DNA of 64,000 nucleotides from Pseudomonas sp. HS6 (GTDB lineage Bacteria > Pseudomonadota > Gammaproteobacteria > Pseudomonadales > Pseudomonadaceae): contig NZ_CP067412.1 of NCBI RefSeq assembly GCF_023375815.1, positions 1,054,001-1,118,000 of the forward strand. Direction: 5' to 3'. Positions 1 to 9,363 of the stretch are shown piece by piece. Position 1 is the stretch's first letter. Each line of letters starts with the position of its first letter. Below the pieces are notes generated by a model that saw only the letters and a list, made by a program, of their open reading frames with translations, was not told the DNA's origin and searched no databases. The position numbers and the translations under genes are program-made.

Positions 1-81
1 ATTACCCAGCACAGTGACGCCGGACTGAAACCCGCCCGATGGGTCAGTGATCACGGCATGGACGCTCGTAGTTTCAATCAT
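1..81 (-). other. possible N-terminus of a divergent gene, cut by the window edge
   Basis: An open frame runs leftward from an ATG at 81 to the window edge without a stop (27 codons). It lies back to back with the chemoreceptor gene. Only 14 bases separate the two ATG codons and no good ribosome site is visible, so this may equally be upstream non-coding DNA. The plus strand is also open here in one frame, which stops just inside the chemoreceptor gene. No function can be assigned. Confidence 0.2.
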
Positions 82-95
82 CCGAGAGTCCTACT

Positions 96-1721
96 ATGTC
101 CTTGCGTAATCTGAATATCGCGCCCCGTGCCTTCCTCGGTTTTGCCTTTATTGCCCTGCTCGTGATCGTGCTCGGCGTGTTCGCCGTCAACCGCATGTCG
201 GTCATTCGCCAGGCCTCTGTCGAAATGCAGACCAATCAGTTGCCCAGCGTCGCTTACCTTGGCGTGGTGACGGAAAACGTATTGCGCCTGCGGATCCTGT
301 CGTTCCGCATTCTGGTCAACCGTGACGCTGCCGGCCTGCAAGATGCACAGACTCGCATCGGCGTGCTGGTCGACAAGGTACGCAGCGCTCAGGCCGCCTA
401 CGCCGCATTGCCGGCAGAGAGTGAAGAGCGCGCGCAATACCAGGCTTTCGCGACGACCCTGGACAATTACCTGCAAGCCCAGAACCAGATGATGGACTTG
501 TCGCGTCAGGACAAGGTCGAGGACATGCGCACCCTGATCAACACGAAGATCAAGGACGGCACCGACCAGATGGGCGAGCAGCTCAACAAACTGATTGCGA
601 TCAACGCCGCCGGTGCAAAGGACGCGTCCATTCAGGCCGGTGAACACTACGACAGCGCGATCACCGGCATTGTCATCGTGGCGGTCTTCGCAGCATTTGC
701 CACGGTGTTGTTGGCCTGGTTGTTGACCCGCAGCATCGTTACCCCATTGAACCGTGCCGTCGCTGCCGCGCAAACCATCGCCGGTGGCAACCTGACCAAA
801 ACCATCGAAATCGACGGCAAGGATGAACCGGCGCGTCTGCTCGAGGCCCTGGCCGCGATGCAGACCAACTTGCGCAAGACGATCGAGCAGATCGCCGGCT
901 CCGCCACGCAACTGGGCGCCGCCGCTGAAGAACTCAGCGCCGTGACCGAAGAAGCCTCCCGTGGCCTGCAACAACAGAACGACGAAATCGAACAGGCCGC
1001 CACCGCCGTCAACGAAATGACCGCTGCAGTGGAAGAGGTTGCACGCAACGCGGTGTCGACCTCCGAAGCCTCGAACCAGTCGACCCATGCTGCCCGTGAA
1101 GGTCGCGATCAAGTGGTGAAAACCGTCGACGCGATCCAGACCATGACCCACGACGTACAAACCACCGCGCAAATGATCGAAGGCCTGGCCGCTCAGGGCC
1201 GCGACATCGGCAAGGTGCTGGACGTGATTCGCGCCATCGCCGAACAGACCAACCTGTTGGCACTCAACGCCGCCATCGAAGCGGCCCGTGCCGGTGAAGC
1301 CGGGCGCGGTTTCGCTGTGGTAGCGGACGAGGTTCGCGCCTTGGCTCATCGCACTGCGCAATCGACCCAGGAAATCGAAAAAATGGTCGCCGGCATTCAG
1401 AACGGCACCGGCGAAGCGGTCGAGTCGATGCAACAAAGCAATCACCGCACCCAGTCCACCCTGGAAATGGCCCGTGCTGCCGGCGTTGCGCTGGAGCAGA
1501 TCACTCAATCGATTCACCAGATCAACGAGCGCAACCTGGTGATCGCCAGCGCCTCGGAAGAGCAGGCGCAGGTGTCCCGCGAGGTCGACCGTAACTTGGT
1601 CAACATCCGCGACCTGGCCACCCAATCAGCCGCCGGCGCCAACCAGACCAGCGCCGCGACCCACGAACTGTCTCGCCTGGCGGTGGATTTGAACGCGATG
1701 GTGGCGCGGTTTGTGATTTGA
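96..1721 (+). CDS. methyl-accepting chemotaxis protein with four-helix-bundle sensor
   Basis: This 541-residue inner-membrane chemoreceptor relays ligand binding outside the cytoplasm to the CheA/CheW complex. It has a first membrane helix at about residues 14-31, a periplasmic helical sensor (4HB_MCP type) at about 35-185, a second membrane helix at about 188-211, a HAMP linker, and a long signalling coiled coil. The conserved hairpin tip [19 protein letters not shown] lies near residue 385. GAGAG seven bases before the ATG serves as ribosome site. The ligand cannot be read from the sequence. The gene stands 41 bases before aruH in the same direction, but the two may be transcribed separately. 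Confidence 0.95.
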   Translation: MSLRNLNIAPRAFLGFAFIALLVIVLGVFAVNRMSVIRQASVEMQTNQLPSVAYLGVVTENVLRLRILSFRILVNRDAAGLQDAQTRIGVLVDKVRSAQAAYAALPAESEERAQYQAFATTLDNYLQAQNQMMDLSRQDKVEDMRTLINTKIKDGTDQMGEQLNKLIAINAAGAKDASIQAGEHYDSAITGIVIVAVFAAFATVLLAWLLTRSIVTPLNRAVAAAQTIAGGNLTKTIEIDGKDEPARLLEALAAMQTNLRKTIEQIAGSATQLGAAAEELSAVTEEASRGLQQQNDEIEQAATAVNEMTAAVEEVARNAVSTSEASNQSTHAAREGRDQVVKTVDAIQTMTHDVQTTAQMIEGLAAQGRDIGKVLDVIRAIAEQTNLLALNAAIEAARAGEAGRGFAVVADEVRALAHRTAQSTQEIEKMVAGIQNGTGEAVESMQQSNHRTQSTLEMARAAGVALEQITQSIHQINERNLVIASASEEQAQVSREVDRNLVNIRDLATQSAAGANQTSAATHELSRLAVDLNAMVARFVI

Positions 1722-1762
1722 CCTAGGGTGAAGGCTGGAGACCGCTCAATCAGGAGACGTAC

Positions 1763-2950
1763 ATGCGCTATTCAGCCTTGACCCAACGAATCGCCGGGGA
1801 GGGAGCAGCGGCCTGGCGGATTCACGACCGAGCGCTGGAGTTACGCGCCGAGGGCATTGATGTCTTGCTGCTGTCCGTGGGTGATCCGGATTTCGATACG
1901 CCGCTGCCGATCATCCACGGCGCCATCGACAGCCTGCTGGCCGGCGATACCCATTATTCCGAAGTGCGCGGCCGGCTGGAGCTGCGCAAGCGGATCGCCG
2001 AGCGCCATCGACGCAACAGCGGCCAGGACGTCGATGCCGAGCATGTGATCGTGCTGCCCGGCGCGCAATGCGCGGTGTATTCGGTGGCGCAATGTCTGCT
2101 GGATCCGGGCGATGAAGTCATCGTCGCTGAACCCATGTATGTCACCTACGAAGGCGTGTTTGGCGCTTGCGGCGCGACCGTGGTGCCAGTGCCGGTTCGT
2201 CCGGAAAACGGCTTTCGAGTCGACCCGGCGGATGTCTCGGCGCGGATCACCCCCAGGACCCGAGCCATGCTGCTCAACAGTCCCAATAACCCCTCCGGTG
2301 CCAGTCTGTCGCTGCTGATCTGGCAGGAGCTGGCGGCGCTGTGCATTCGTCATGACTTGTGGCTGATCAGCGATGAGGTCTACAGCGAATTGTTATACGA
2401 AGGTGAGCATGTCAGCCCGGCCAGTCTGCCGGGCATGGCCGAGCGCACCGCGACTATCAACAGCCTGTCCAAATCCCACGCGATGACCGGGTGGCGGATC
2501 GGCTGGATGATCGGGCCAAAACCGCTGGCCGAGCATCTGGTGAATTTGTCGTTGAGCATGCTGTTCGGTCTGCCGGACTTTGTGCAGAAAGCGGCGCAAG
2601 TGGCGCTGGAAAAGGATCTGCCGGAAGTGACGCAGATGCGCGAGGAATACCGTTTGCGCCGGGATCTGGTGTGCGAGCGGTTGCGCGGCTGTCCGGGGGT
2701 GTACCCGATCAAGCCGGACGGTGGAATGTTCGTGATGGTCGATGTGCGGCAGACCGGGATCGGCGCGCAGGACTTTGCCGAGCGGCTGCTGGAGGGATAT
2801 GGGGTTTCGGTGCTGGCCGGTGAAGCGTTCGGGCCGAGTGCGGCGGGGCATATTCGCATCGGGCTGGTGGTGGATCGGGTGAAACTGGCGGATGCGTGTT
2901 CAAGGATTGCCCTGTGCGCTGCGCAGCTTTTGCAAGTGCGCAGCGCCTGA
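1763..2950 (+). CDS. aruH: arginine:pyruvate transaminase AruH
   Basis: This 395-residue PLP-dependent fold-type I aminotransferase matches AruH of P. aeruginosa closely from memory, including the start MRYSxxTQRIAG and the end HIRIGLV...RIALCAAELL. AruH transfers the amino group of L-arginine to pyruvate, giving 2-ketoarginine and alanine, the first step of the arginine transaminase pathway. The Schiff-base lysine is Lys237 in NSLSKSHAMTGWRIG, and the substrate-carboxylate arginine is near the C-terminus. The start follows AGGAG with normal spacing. The usual partner aruI (2-ketoarginine decarboxylase) is not next to it; a REP pair and the kgu locus follow instead. Confidence 0.9.
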   Translation: MRYSALTQRIAGEGAAAWRIHDRALELRAEGIDVLLLSVGDPDFDTPLPIIHGAIDSLLAGDTHYSEVRGRLELRKRIAERHRRNSGQDVDAEHVIVLPGAQCAVYSVAQCLLDPGDEVIVAEPMYVTYEGVFGACGATVVPVPVRPENGFRVDPADVSARITPRTRAMLLNSPNNPSGASLSLLIWQELAALCIRHDLWLISDEVYSELLYEGEHVSPASLPGMAERTATINSLSKSHAMTGWRIGWMIGPKPLAEHLVNLSLSMLFGLPDFVQKAAQVALEKDLPEVTQMREEYRLRRDLVCERLRGCPGVYPIKPDGGMFVMVDVRQTGIGAQDFAERLLEGYGVSVLAGEAFGPSAAGHIRIGLVVDRVKLADACSRIALCAAQLLQVRSA

Positions 2951-2971
2951 AGGTTCTGCTTTGTCTTTACT

Positions 2972-3071
2972 GGCCCCTTCGCGGGCAAGCCCGCTCCCAC
3001 AGGTTCTGAGTACACCGCAGAACATTGTGGGAGCGGCGGTGCGACGATTCGACTTGCCCGCGAAGACGGCC
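2972..3071. repeat. REP pair (REPIN) with one extended arm
   Basis: Two REP units face each other between aruH and kguD. The left arm (from 2972) holds the usual GCGGGCAAGCCCGCTCCCAC core. The right arm (3027-3071) starts GTGGGAGCGGCGGTGCGACG and carries an extra block, GGTGCGACGATTCGACTTGC, before the core closes. It lies between convergent genes and could act as a transcript-end stabiliser. Confidence 0.85.
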
Positions 3072-3089
3072 TGGCAGGCGCTGAATATT

Positions 3090-4067
3090 TCAGCCTTGCC
3101 AAGTTGATGAATTCACCAGATTCACCGGCCTCTCTCCGGCCAGCGCCGCCAACAGGTTCTCCACCGCACACCGCGCCATCGCTTCGCGAGTCTCATGGGT
3201 CGCCGAACCCATGTGCGGCGTTGCCACCACGTTGTTCAACTGCAGCAACGGCGAGTCATGATTCAACGGTTCACGCTCGAACACATCCAGCCCCGCCGCG
3301 CGAATCCGATTATGGCGCAAGGTTTCGATCATTGCAGCTTCATCTACAACCTTGCCCCGTGAAATGTTGATGAAGATGCTATCCGGACGCATCAACGCAA
3401 ACTGTTCGGCGCCAATCAAACCTTCAGTCTGCGCCGTCAACGGCAACGTCAGGCAAATGAAATCCGCCTGCTGCAACAAATCCTCAAGGCTGCGGTACTG
3501 CGCATCAAAACGTTCCTCGACCGCCGGCTTGCGCGACTGGCTGTGATAGATCACCGGCATGCCAAACCCGAAATGCCCGCGTTGCGCCAGCGCCTCACCA
3601 ATCCGCCCCATACCGATGATGCCCAACGTCTTGCCGTGCACATCGGTGCCGAAATGTGCCGGGCCGATGCTGCGGTGCCAATGGCCGCTGCGCACCATGT
3701 TCGCCAGTTCCACCACCCGCCGGGCGGCGGCCAGGATCAGCGCGAAACCGGTGTCGGCAGTGGTTTCGGTGAGCACGTCCGGGGTGTTGGTCAGCATGAT
3801 CTTGCGGCGGGTCAGGTAGTCGATGTCGTAGTTGTCGACGCCCACCGAGACGCTGGAAATTGCTTCCAGCTGCGGTGCCAGATCGAGCAGTGCCGCGTCC
3901 AGTTTCAGGCTGGCACCCAGTAAACCGTGGGCGCCGGGGAGGGCGTCACGCAGCTTCATCAGGCCGTCAGCGTCGAGGCTGTCGATCAGCGTCACATTGA
4001 CCTGTTCCTCAAGGCGCGCCATCAGGGCTGGCGACAGTTTCTTGTACAACACAACCTGCTTTTTCAT
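3090..4067 (-). CDS. kguD: 2-ketogluconate-6-phosphate reductase KguD
   Basis: This D-2-hydroxyacid dehydrogenase of about 325 residues converts 2-keto-6-phosphogluconate to 6-phosphogluconate with NAD(P)H and is the last step of the kgu pathway. The Rossmann motif GIIGMGRIGEALAQR is present, as are the family catalytic Arg (NISRGKVVDE), Glu (DVFEREPL) and His (ATPHMGSATHE). I chose the ATG at 4067 because AGAG stands nine bases before it; an ATG three codons upstream (4076) touches that AGAG directly. It follows kguT closely and is the last gene of kguE-kguK-kguT-kguD. The assignment rests on family and operon order together. Confidence 0.9.
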   Translation of the reverse strand: MKKQVVLYKKLSPALMARLEEQVNVTLIDSLDADGLMKLRDALPGAHGLLGASLKLDAALLDLAPQLEAISSVSVGVDNYDIDYLTRRKIMLTNTPDVLTETTADTGFALILAAARRVVELANMVRSGHWHRSIGPAHFGTDVHGKTLGIIGMGRIGEALAQRGHFGFGMPVIYHSQSRKPAVEERFDAQYRSLEDLLQQADFICLTLPLTAQTEGLIGAEQFALMRPDSIFINISRGKVVDEAAMIETLRHNRIRAAGLDVFEREPLNHDSPLLQLNNVVATPHMGSATHETREAMARCAVENLLAALAGERPVNLVNSSTWQG

Positions 4068-4088
4068 CGCAGTCATCTCTCTATCAAT

Positions 4089-5387
4089 TCAGGAATGGGC
4101 CGGCAGCGGACGCGGTGCGACGCGCTTGGCCGTCACCCGGTCGCTGGCGCCGGGCTTGAGGAAAATCGTCAGCACCACCGAGAGCATCAGCGCGCCGCTC
4201 ATCAGCAAGTACGAAGCACCGGGCGAACCAGTGGAGCTGTTCAGGTAACCGACCAGATACGAACCGCCGAACGAACCCAGGGCGCCCATGCTGTTGATCA
4301 GCGCCATGGCACCACCGGCAACGTTGGCCGGCAGGATTTCCGGGACGATGGCGAAGAACGGCCCGTAAGGCGCGTACATGCAGGCGCCGGCAATCACCAG
4401 CAGCGTGTACGACCACCAGAAATGCTCGGCACCGAGGGCGTAGGAACCGTAGAACGCCACCGAGGCGATCAGCAGCGGCGGCCAGACGAAGCGTTTGCGC
4501 TTTTGCAGTTTGTCCGAGCCCCACGACACCAGAAGCATGCCGATCACTGCCGCCAGATACGGCAACGCCGACAGCCAACCGGCCTCGATCATGTCCATTT
4601 GCGCGCCGGCCTTGAGGATCGACGGCAGCCACAGCACAAAGCCGTAGACGCCGATGCTCCAGCAGAAAAACTGCAGCGCCAGGATGATCACCTTTGGCGA
4701 GCGGAAGGCTTCGGCGTAGTTCTTCACGGCTTTGATCCCGACCTGTTCGGCCGCCAGTGCGCTTTCCAGATCGTGCTTTTCCTGATCGCTGAGCCACTTG
4801 GCCTGGGCCGGACGATCATCGGCGAGTTTCCACCAGATGAAAGCCCAGAGTACCGCTGGCAAGCCTTCGATGATGAACATCCAACGCCAGCTGAAATGCT
4901 GCACCAGATACCCCGAAACCACCGACATCCAGAGCATCGTTACCGGGTTGCCGAGGATCAGGAAGGTGTTGGCCCGGGAGCGTTCGGCGCGGGTGAACCA
5001 GTGGCACAGGTACACCAGCATCGCCGGCATCACCGCCGCTTCGACCACACCGAGCATGAAGCGGATGACGATCAGCCAATAGGCGTTGGAGACCACGCCG
5101 GTCAGCGTGGCGAGCCCGCCCCAGAGGATCAGGCTGACGAAAATCAGCTTCTTCACGCTGTGCTTCTGCGCGTAGATCGCTCCGGGTACCTGGAAGAAAA
5201 AGTAGCCGAGGAAGAACAGCGCGCCGAGCAGCGAGGACAGGCCCGGCGTGATCATCAGGTCGGCGGCCATCCCGGACGCGGCGGCGAATCCGTAGTTGGC
5301 CCGGTCCAGGTACGCCAGGCTGTAGGTGATGAACACGATCGGCATGATGTACCACCAGCGGCGGGTGGCGAGGGTTGCGGTTTTCAT
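4089..5387 (-). CDS. kguT: 2-ketogluconate transporter KguT (MFS, anion:cation symporter type)
   Basis: This 432-residue major facilitator protein has about twelve membrane helices and a short N-terminal tail followed by RRWWYIMPIVFITYSLAYLD, typical of the anion:cation symporter (gluconate/galactarate-like) branch. It imports 2-ketogluconate, which Pseudomonas makes from glucose in the periplasm. The start is set by AGGAG seven bases upstream. It sits between kguK and kguD, as in the known kgu operon. Confidence 0.92.
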   Translation of the reverse strand: MKTATLATRRWWYIMPIVFITYSLAYLDRANYGFAAASGMAADLMITPGLSSLLGALFFLGYFFFQVPGAIYAQKHSVKKLIFVSLILWGGLATLTGVVSNAYWLIVIRFMLGVVEAAVMPAMLVYLCHWFTRAERSRANTFLILGNPVTMLWMSVVSGYLVQHFSWRWMFIIEGLPAVLWAFIWWKLADDRPAQAKWLSDQEKHDLESALAAEQVGIKAVKNYAEAFRSPKVIILALQFFCWSIGVYGFVLWLPSILKAGAQMDMIEAGWLSALPYLAAVIGMLLVSWGSDKLQKRKRFVWPPLLIASVAFYGSYALGAEHFWWSYTLLVIAGACMYAPYGPFFAIVPEILPANVAGGAMALINSMGALGSFGGSYLVGYLNSSTGSPGASYLLMSGALMLSVVLTIFLKPGASDRVTAKRVAPRPLPAHS

Positions 5388-5445
5388 GGTCTTGCTCCTG
5401 AGCTTGTTGTTTTTGTCGCAGCAGGTTCAAAAAATGTGTTGCCTG

Positions 5446-6483
5446 TCAGGGCCTCATCGCGGGCAAGCCCGCTCCCACAGTGTCCGTGGAGTACACAAAA
5501 CTTGTGGGAGCTGCGGTGCGACGATTCGACTTGCCAGCGATTGCGGCTTCGAGCTCAGCGGTGAGTTCGGATCGGGTCGGCAAACCCTCCATGTCGCCAC
5601 GGCTCTGCACCGCCCGGCTGCCAATCCAGTTGGCGCGTCTGACCGCTTCGGGAAAACTCTGGTGCTCCAGCAGGGCGCTGATCATCCCCACCGCAAATCC
5701 ATCGCCGGCACCGACCGTGTCGACCACGGTTTCAACTGGCACACCAGCGACAAACCCCTGATCCAGATGCGTGCGGTAATACGCACCCTGCGGCCCGAGC
5801 TTGATCGCCACGGCTTCGGCACCCTGATCGAGATAAAACGCGGCGATATCCGCCGGGTCTTCAAACCCGGTCAGCAAGCGACCTTCGCTCAACCCCGGCA
5901 ACACCCAGTGGGCGAGGGCAGCGAGGCGGTTGATTTCGCGGATCATCTCCCGTTCGCTGGCCCACAGGCTCGGGCGCAGGTTCGGGTCGAACGACACGCT
6001 GCGCCCGGCGTTGCGCATGCGGGTCATCAGCTCATGGGACATTTCCCGGGCCGAGGCGGACAGTGCCGGCGGAATGCCCGTGGCGTGCAGATGTCGGGCG
6101 CTTAACAGCGTCGGGGTGATCGATTGCGGCGACAGATGACTGGCCGCCGAGCCACGGCGGAAGTACTCGACCGTCGGATCGCTGCCGTCATCGTTGCGCG
6201 ATTTGAGCTGGAAACCGGTCGGGTGCGCCGGGTCGACTTCAACGTGACTGCAATCCAGACCTTCCCGGTGCAGGGTTTCGACCACGAAGCGCCCCAGCGA
6301 ATCGGCACCGACTCGGCTCAGCCACGCAACGTTGAAACCCAGCCGAGACAACCCGATGGCCACGTTGCTGTCCGCCCCGGCAATCCGCCTGTGGAACTGG
6401 TCGACGAATGCCAGATCACCGCTCTGTTCGGCGACAAACATGGCCATGGTTTCACCGAACGACAGAATATCGATCTCAGACAT
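5446..6483 (-). CDS. kguK: 2-ketogluconate kinase KguK (PfkB family), REP-extended C-terminus
   Basis: This PfkB/ribokinase-family sugar kinase of 345 residues phosphorylates 2-ketogluconate to 2-keto-6-phosphogluconate. The anion-hole/catalytic-base motif [13 protein letters not shown] lies near residue 263, and the N-terminal motif [13 protein letters not shown] near residue 37. The start overlaps kguE by eight bases, indicating translational coupling. Roughly the last 30 codons are encoded inside a REP pair (5451-5547), giving a tail ending [10 protein letters not shown] that does not look like part of the kinase fold. Confidence 0.92.
   Translation of the reverse strand: MSEIDILSFGETMAMFVAEQSGDLAFVDQFHRRIAGADSNVAIGLSRLGFNVAWLSRVGADSLGRFVVETLHREGLDCSHVEVDPAHPTGFQLKSRNDDGSDPTVEYFRRGSAASHLSPQSITPTLLSARHLHATGIPPALSASAREMSHELMTRMRNAGRSVSFDPNLRPSLWASEREMIREINRLAALAHWVLPGLSEGRLLTGFEDPADIAAFYLDQGAEAVAIKLGPQGAYYRTHLDQGFVAGVPVETVVDTVGAGDGFAVGMISALLEHQSFPEAVRRANWIGSRAVQSRGDMEGLPTRSELTAELEAAIAGKSNRRTAAPTSFVYSTDTVGAGLPAMRP
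5451..5547. repeat. REP pair lying inside the 3' end of kguK
   Basis: The repeat reads CATCGCGGGCAAGCCCGC at its left arm and GTGGGAGCTGCGGTGCGACG at its right arm, closing with TTGCCAGCGA. It overlaps the last ~33 codons of kguK, so it is both repeat and coding sequence. The right arm carries the same GGTGCGACGATTCGACTTGC block seen in other REPs of this window. Confidence 0.85.
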
Positions 6484-7258
6484 GAGCAGGCTCCAGACGG
6501 GATTGGCCGAGGCGGGCGAGGGCGGCGACGTGTTCGGTAGTCAATTGCACCAGGTCATCGCCCTGCAACGGGTATTCGGCGGCGCGCATGACCCCTTGGG
6601 CCATGTGCCGCAGCAGTTGTTCCCACAGATGCAGGTCAGTGGCGGCCGGCGGCACCGCCACCAGTTTGCCGTCGGCACGGCGGGCCACGGCTTTGCAATG
6701 GACGTAGCCGACATGGCGGCCCAGCAGTCGAGCGGCGCTGGTGGCGGACTGGTCTTGCCACTGCCAGTTGCCGATATCGAAGGTCATCTTGACCGGCAGG
6801 TTGTGTTGCTCGGCGGCGGCGAAGAAACGCTGGAACGGTTCGATCCGCCCACCGTGCAGGGTCTGGTCATTCTCTACCAGCAGTTGCACAGGGCTTTGCG
6901 CAAGGATCTGCGCCAGCGTCAGCAGATCGTTGTTGTCGGTGAAGAATCCAAGGGAAACCTTCAGCCACTTCGAGCCGAACGCTTCGGCGTTTTGCAACGC
7001 TGTGATGAGCTCGGGATTGGGCCGCGACTGACCGGCCAGCCACAGCTCGGTGGACGAGGAATAGATGCTTTGCAGGCCTTCAGCTTGTGTCGCAGCAGCC
7101 AATTGTTCGGGGACTTCGTTGGTCAGCAGCTCTTCGCGCCATTCGATGCGATTGGCGCCGGCGGCGGCCAACACTTCGATGAACGAGCCTTGGCCACGAC
7201 GGCGCACAAGGTCGGCGCCGTAGCTGGACAGACTGATGGAAACGGCGGGTTTATTCAT
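6476..7258 (-). CDS. kguE: KguE, TIM-barrel sugar isomerase/epimerase-like protein of the kgu operon
   Basis: This 260-residue protein belongs to the AP-endonuclease-2/xylose-isomerase-like TIM-barrel family (start [20 protein letters not shown]). It is the first gene of kguE-K-T-D. Its reaction in 2-ketogluconate metabolism is not settled in the literature I know. Acidic and histidine residues typical of metal-binding barrels are present (e.g. [21 protein letters not shown]). AGGTAG six bases before the ATG is the ribosome site, and a perfect PtxS operator lies just upstream at 7272-7285. Confidence 0.88.
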   Translation of the reverse strand: MNKPAVSISLSSYGADLVRRRGQGSFIEVLAAAGANRIEWREELLTNEVPEQLAAATQAEGLQSIYSSSTELWLAGQSRPNPELITALQNAEAFGSKWLKVSLGFFTDNNDLLTLAQILAQSPVQLLVENDQTLHGGRIEPFQRFFAAAEQHNLPVKMTFDIGNWQWQDQSATSAARLLGRHVGYVHCKAVARRADGKLVAVPPAATDLHLWEQLLRHMAQGVMRAAEYPLQGDDLVQLTTEHVAALARLGQSRLEPAHV

Positions 7259-7271
7259 TGTTGTCTACCTC

Positions 7272-7285
7272 TGAAACCGGTTTCA
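7272..7285. promoter_or_regulatory. PtxS operator upstream of kguE
   Basis: The perfect 14-base palindrome TGAAACCGGTTTCA matches the known PtxS operator of P. aeruginosa and P. putida. It stands 13 bases before the kguE start codon, so PtxS bound here should block kguEKTD transcription until 2-ketogluconate releases it. Confidence 0.92.
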
Positions 7286-7327
7286 TTTTTGTTCAAAAAA
7301 AATCATCAAAGTGTGTAGTGCTCTTTC

Positions 7328-7457
7328 GGCCCCTTCGCGGGCAAGTCGAGTCGTCGCACCGCCGCTCCCACAGATATAGCGTCGTTCACAGTTCTCAAGC
7401 ACACCCGAACACCTGTGGGAGCGGGCTTGCTCCGGGCGGCGATCCGACGAAGAGGCC
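7328..7457. repeat. REP pair between ptxS and kguE
   Basis: The inverted REP arms are GGCCCCTTCGCGGGCAAGTC (left) and a right arm ending GACGAAGAGGCC. Here the extended block occurs in the left arm in reverse orientation (AAGTCGAGTCGTCGCACCGC). The element ends three bases before the ptxS stop codon, between ptxS and the kguE operator. Confidence 0.8.
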
Positions 7458-7460
7458 ATG

Positions 7461-8489
7461 TCAGTCACCACAAAATCCACGGGTCGAACCGCGCGCAATG
7501 AGCACCGGCGCAAAATCCAGTGTCCGCGCCGCTTCATCATCCCCACGCAAACGCTTGAGCAAACACTCAAATGCCTGCGCCCCAATCTCGGCGGTTGGCT
7601 GGGCAAGAGCAGTAATCCCGCTGCCCACCAACGGATACCAATCCAGATCATCCAGCGCGATCAACCCGATATCCTCGAACAACCGGCAGCCGATTTCGCG
7701 CAAGGCCAGGGTGCAGGCCAGCGCCGCCACGCCATTGGCGCAGAACAGCGCTTTCGGACCCGAATCAGGTGTGTTCAAAAAAGTTTGAAGATCGTTCGCA
7801 AGGCTTGGGCCGGTTTCCAACACGGCGCCACGCATTACGTCGCGCTGGCCAATCTGCTGCTGAAAACTGCTGACCCGCTCGATCCGAGAGCTGGTGCCAT
7901 CATAGGGTTCAGTCACCAGTAGTACATCGCGATAGCCACGTTGCTGAAGATGTTCGAGCGCCATTTCGATCGCTTGCGGGTTGTTCAACCCGACCATGTC
8001 GCTGTCGAGCCCGTCGACCTTGCGATCCACCAGGACCAGTGGCATTTCCCGCTTCAGCTCATCCAGCTCATCCCGGTGATGGCCCAGGGTGTTCACGATC
8101 AGCCCTTCGATGTTGTACGAGCGCAACAGCGCCAGGTGCTGGCGTTCCTGCTCATCATCGCGGTCGGTGTTACACACCACCAGGCTGTAGCCATGCCGGC
8201 GGCAGGCGGTTTCCACCCCGTGCATCACGGCAATGGAATAAGGGTTGCGGATATCGGCCACCAGCATGCCGATCAGGCGGGTGCGGCCACGTTTCAAGCC
8301 TCGAGCCATCTGGTTTGGGCGGTAGCCGAGTTCGGCAATCGCCTGCTCGATGCGCTGGGCAATGGCATCGGAGAGCAGGGCACGGTCATCGCCGATAAAG
8401 CGCGAGACGCTGGCCTTGGACACGCCAGCGTGTTCGGCGACGTCGAGCATGGTGACGCGGCTGCGCTGGGCGGCGGAGAAATCGTTCAC
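7461..8489 (-). CDS. ptxS: LacI-family repressor PtxS
   Basis: This 342-residue LacI/GalR regulator has an N-terminal helix-turn-helix (TMLDVAEHAGVSKASVSRFI, about residues 13-33), a hinge, and a periplasmic-binding-protein-like effector domain. PtxS represses the kgu genes and its own gene and is released by 2-ketogluconate. The start codon is GTG at 8489. The gene lies upstream of kguE in the same direction, separated by a REP pair, and has its own operator 47 bases upstream. Confidence 0.93.
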   Translation of the reverse strand: MNDFSAAQRSRVTMLDVAEHAGVSKASVSRFIGDDRALLSDAIAQRIEQAIAELGYRPNQMARGLKRGRTRLIGMLVADIRNPYSIAVMHGVETACRRHGYSLVVCNTDRDDEQERQHLALLRSYNIEGLIVNTLGHHRDELDELKREMPLVLVDRKVDGLDSDMVGLNNPQAIEMALEHLQQRGYRDVLLVTEPYDGTSSRIERVSSFQQQIGQRDVMRGAVLETGPSLANDLQTFLNTPDSGPKALFCANGVAALACTLALREIGCRLFEDIGLIALDDLDWYPLVGSGITALAQPTAEIGAQAFECLLKRLRGDDEAARTLDFAPVLIARGSTRGFCGD

Positions 8490-8536
8490 GGTCTGAAACC
8501 TTGTTATTGGATTTGTCAGGTCAGATTATCTGTATC

Positions 8537-8550
8537 TGAAACCGGTTTCA
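8537..8550. promoter_or_regulatory. PtxS operator upstream of ptxS
   Basis: A second exact copy of TGAAACCGGTTTCA, 47 bases before the ptxS start codon. It indicates autoregulation and shows that ptxS and kguEKTD form two PtxS-controlled transcription units. Confidence 0.92.
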
Positions 8551-8642
8551 GGAAACACCAGAAGCGATTGGATCGTCAAGTGAATGATCGGAGGAAATTC
8601 ATCAGTCGCCGACAAATGGCGCTCAATGGGGAATATCTGATA

Positions 8643-9284
8643 TCAGCCGAACAGCCCGGCCGCGATGTTGATCGAAAACCCGAGAATCGCCGTATTGAAA
8701 ACAAACCCGATCAACGATTGCGCCAGCACGATCTTGCGTATCTCCCGCGTGGCCACGCCGACATCCGCCGTCTGCACGGCGACGCCAATGGTGAACGAGA
8801 AATACAGAAAGTCCCAATAGTTGGGCGTTGTCAGGCCTTCGGCAAAGCGCAGCGCCGGCTCCTTGCCGTCCCAGGTGTAAAACAGCCGGGCGTAGTGCAC
8901 GCTGAAGATCACCCCGATCAGCAGCCACGAACCGATCACGGTCAGCGCGGTGAAGCCGTAGTGCAGGAGTTTGCGGGTGGTTTCCAGATCCTTGCTGCCG
9001 GCCAGTTCGAAGGTGATGGTGGCGAGGCTGGCCAGGGCCGCGATGCACACGACGAACAGCACCAGTCCGGCGTTCTCATCCTCGACTTCGGCAATGCGTT
9101 TGACATCCGGCGCTTTTGCCCGGGCTGTCAGCCAGAACATCAGGATCAGATAGGTCCAGACCCCGGCGTTCCAGCCGATGAGGATTTTGCTGATGACGGA
9201 TTCCGCCGGGGCCAGGAGGCCGGCGGCAAGGCCGAGCAATGCGGCGGCAGAGAGGCGAGGGTGGGTGCGGGCGAGGAAGCGCAT
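8643..9284 (-). CDS. DUF1345 family membrane protein
   Basis: This 213-residue integral membrane protein has about five hydrophobic segments and matches the DUF1345 family. The stretch [19 protein letters not shown] before the last helix resembles the pore-loop region of two-helix ion channels, a general feature of this family. No biochemical role is established to my knowledge. It stands alone, transcribed leftward, downstream of the RND pump genes and separated from them by 79 bases. Confidence 0.8.
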   Translation of the reverse strand: MRFLARTHPRLSAAALLGLAAGLLAPAESVISKILIGWNAGVWTYLILMFWLTARAKAPDVKRIAEVEDENAGLVLFVVCIAALASLATITFELAGSKDLETTRKLLHYGFTALTVIGSWLLIGVIFSVHYARLFYTWDGKEPALRFAEGLTTPNYWDFLYFSFTIGVAVQTADVGVATREIRKIVLAQSLIGFVFNTAILGFSINIAAGLFG

Positions 9285-9363
9285 GGGGACTCGATGGGCC
9301 AGGGTGGTTCAGACACCTTAGCCCAGCGCGGCGACCTGTGGCCACCGCGCCGGGAGCGCTCGA

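Noticed and set aside
78..1625. Long open frame antisense to the chemoreceptor gene
   Set aside because: It mirrors the codon pattern of the real gene in high-GC DNA, has no ribosome site or recognisable domain.
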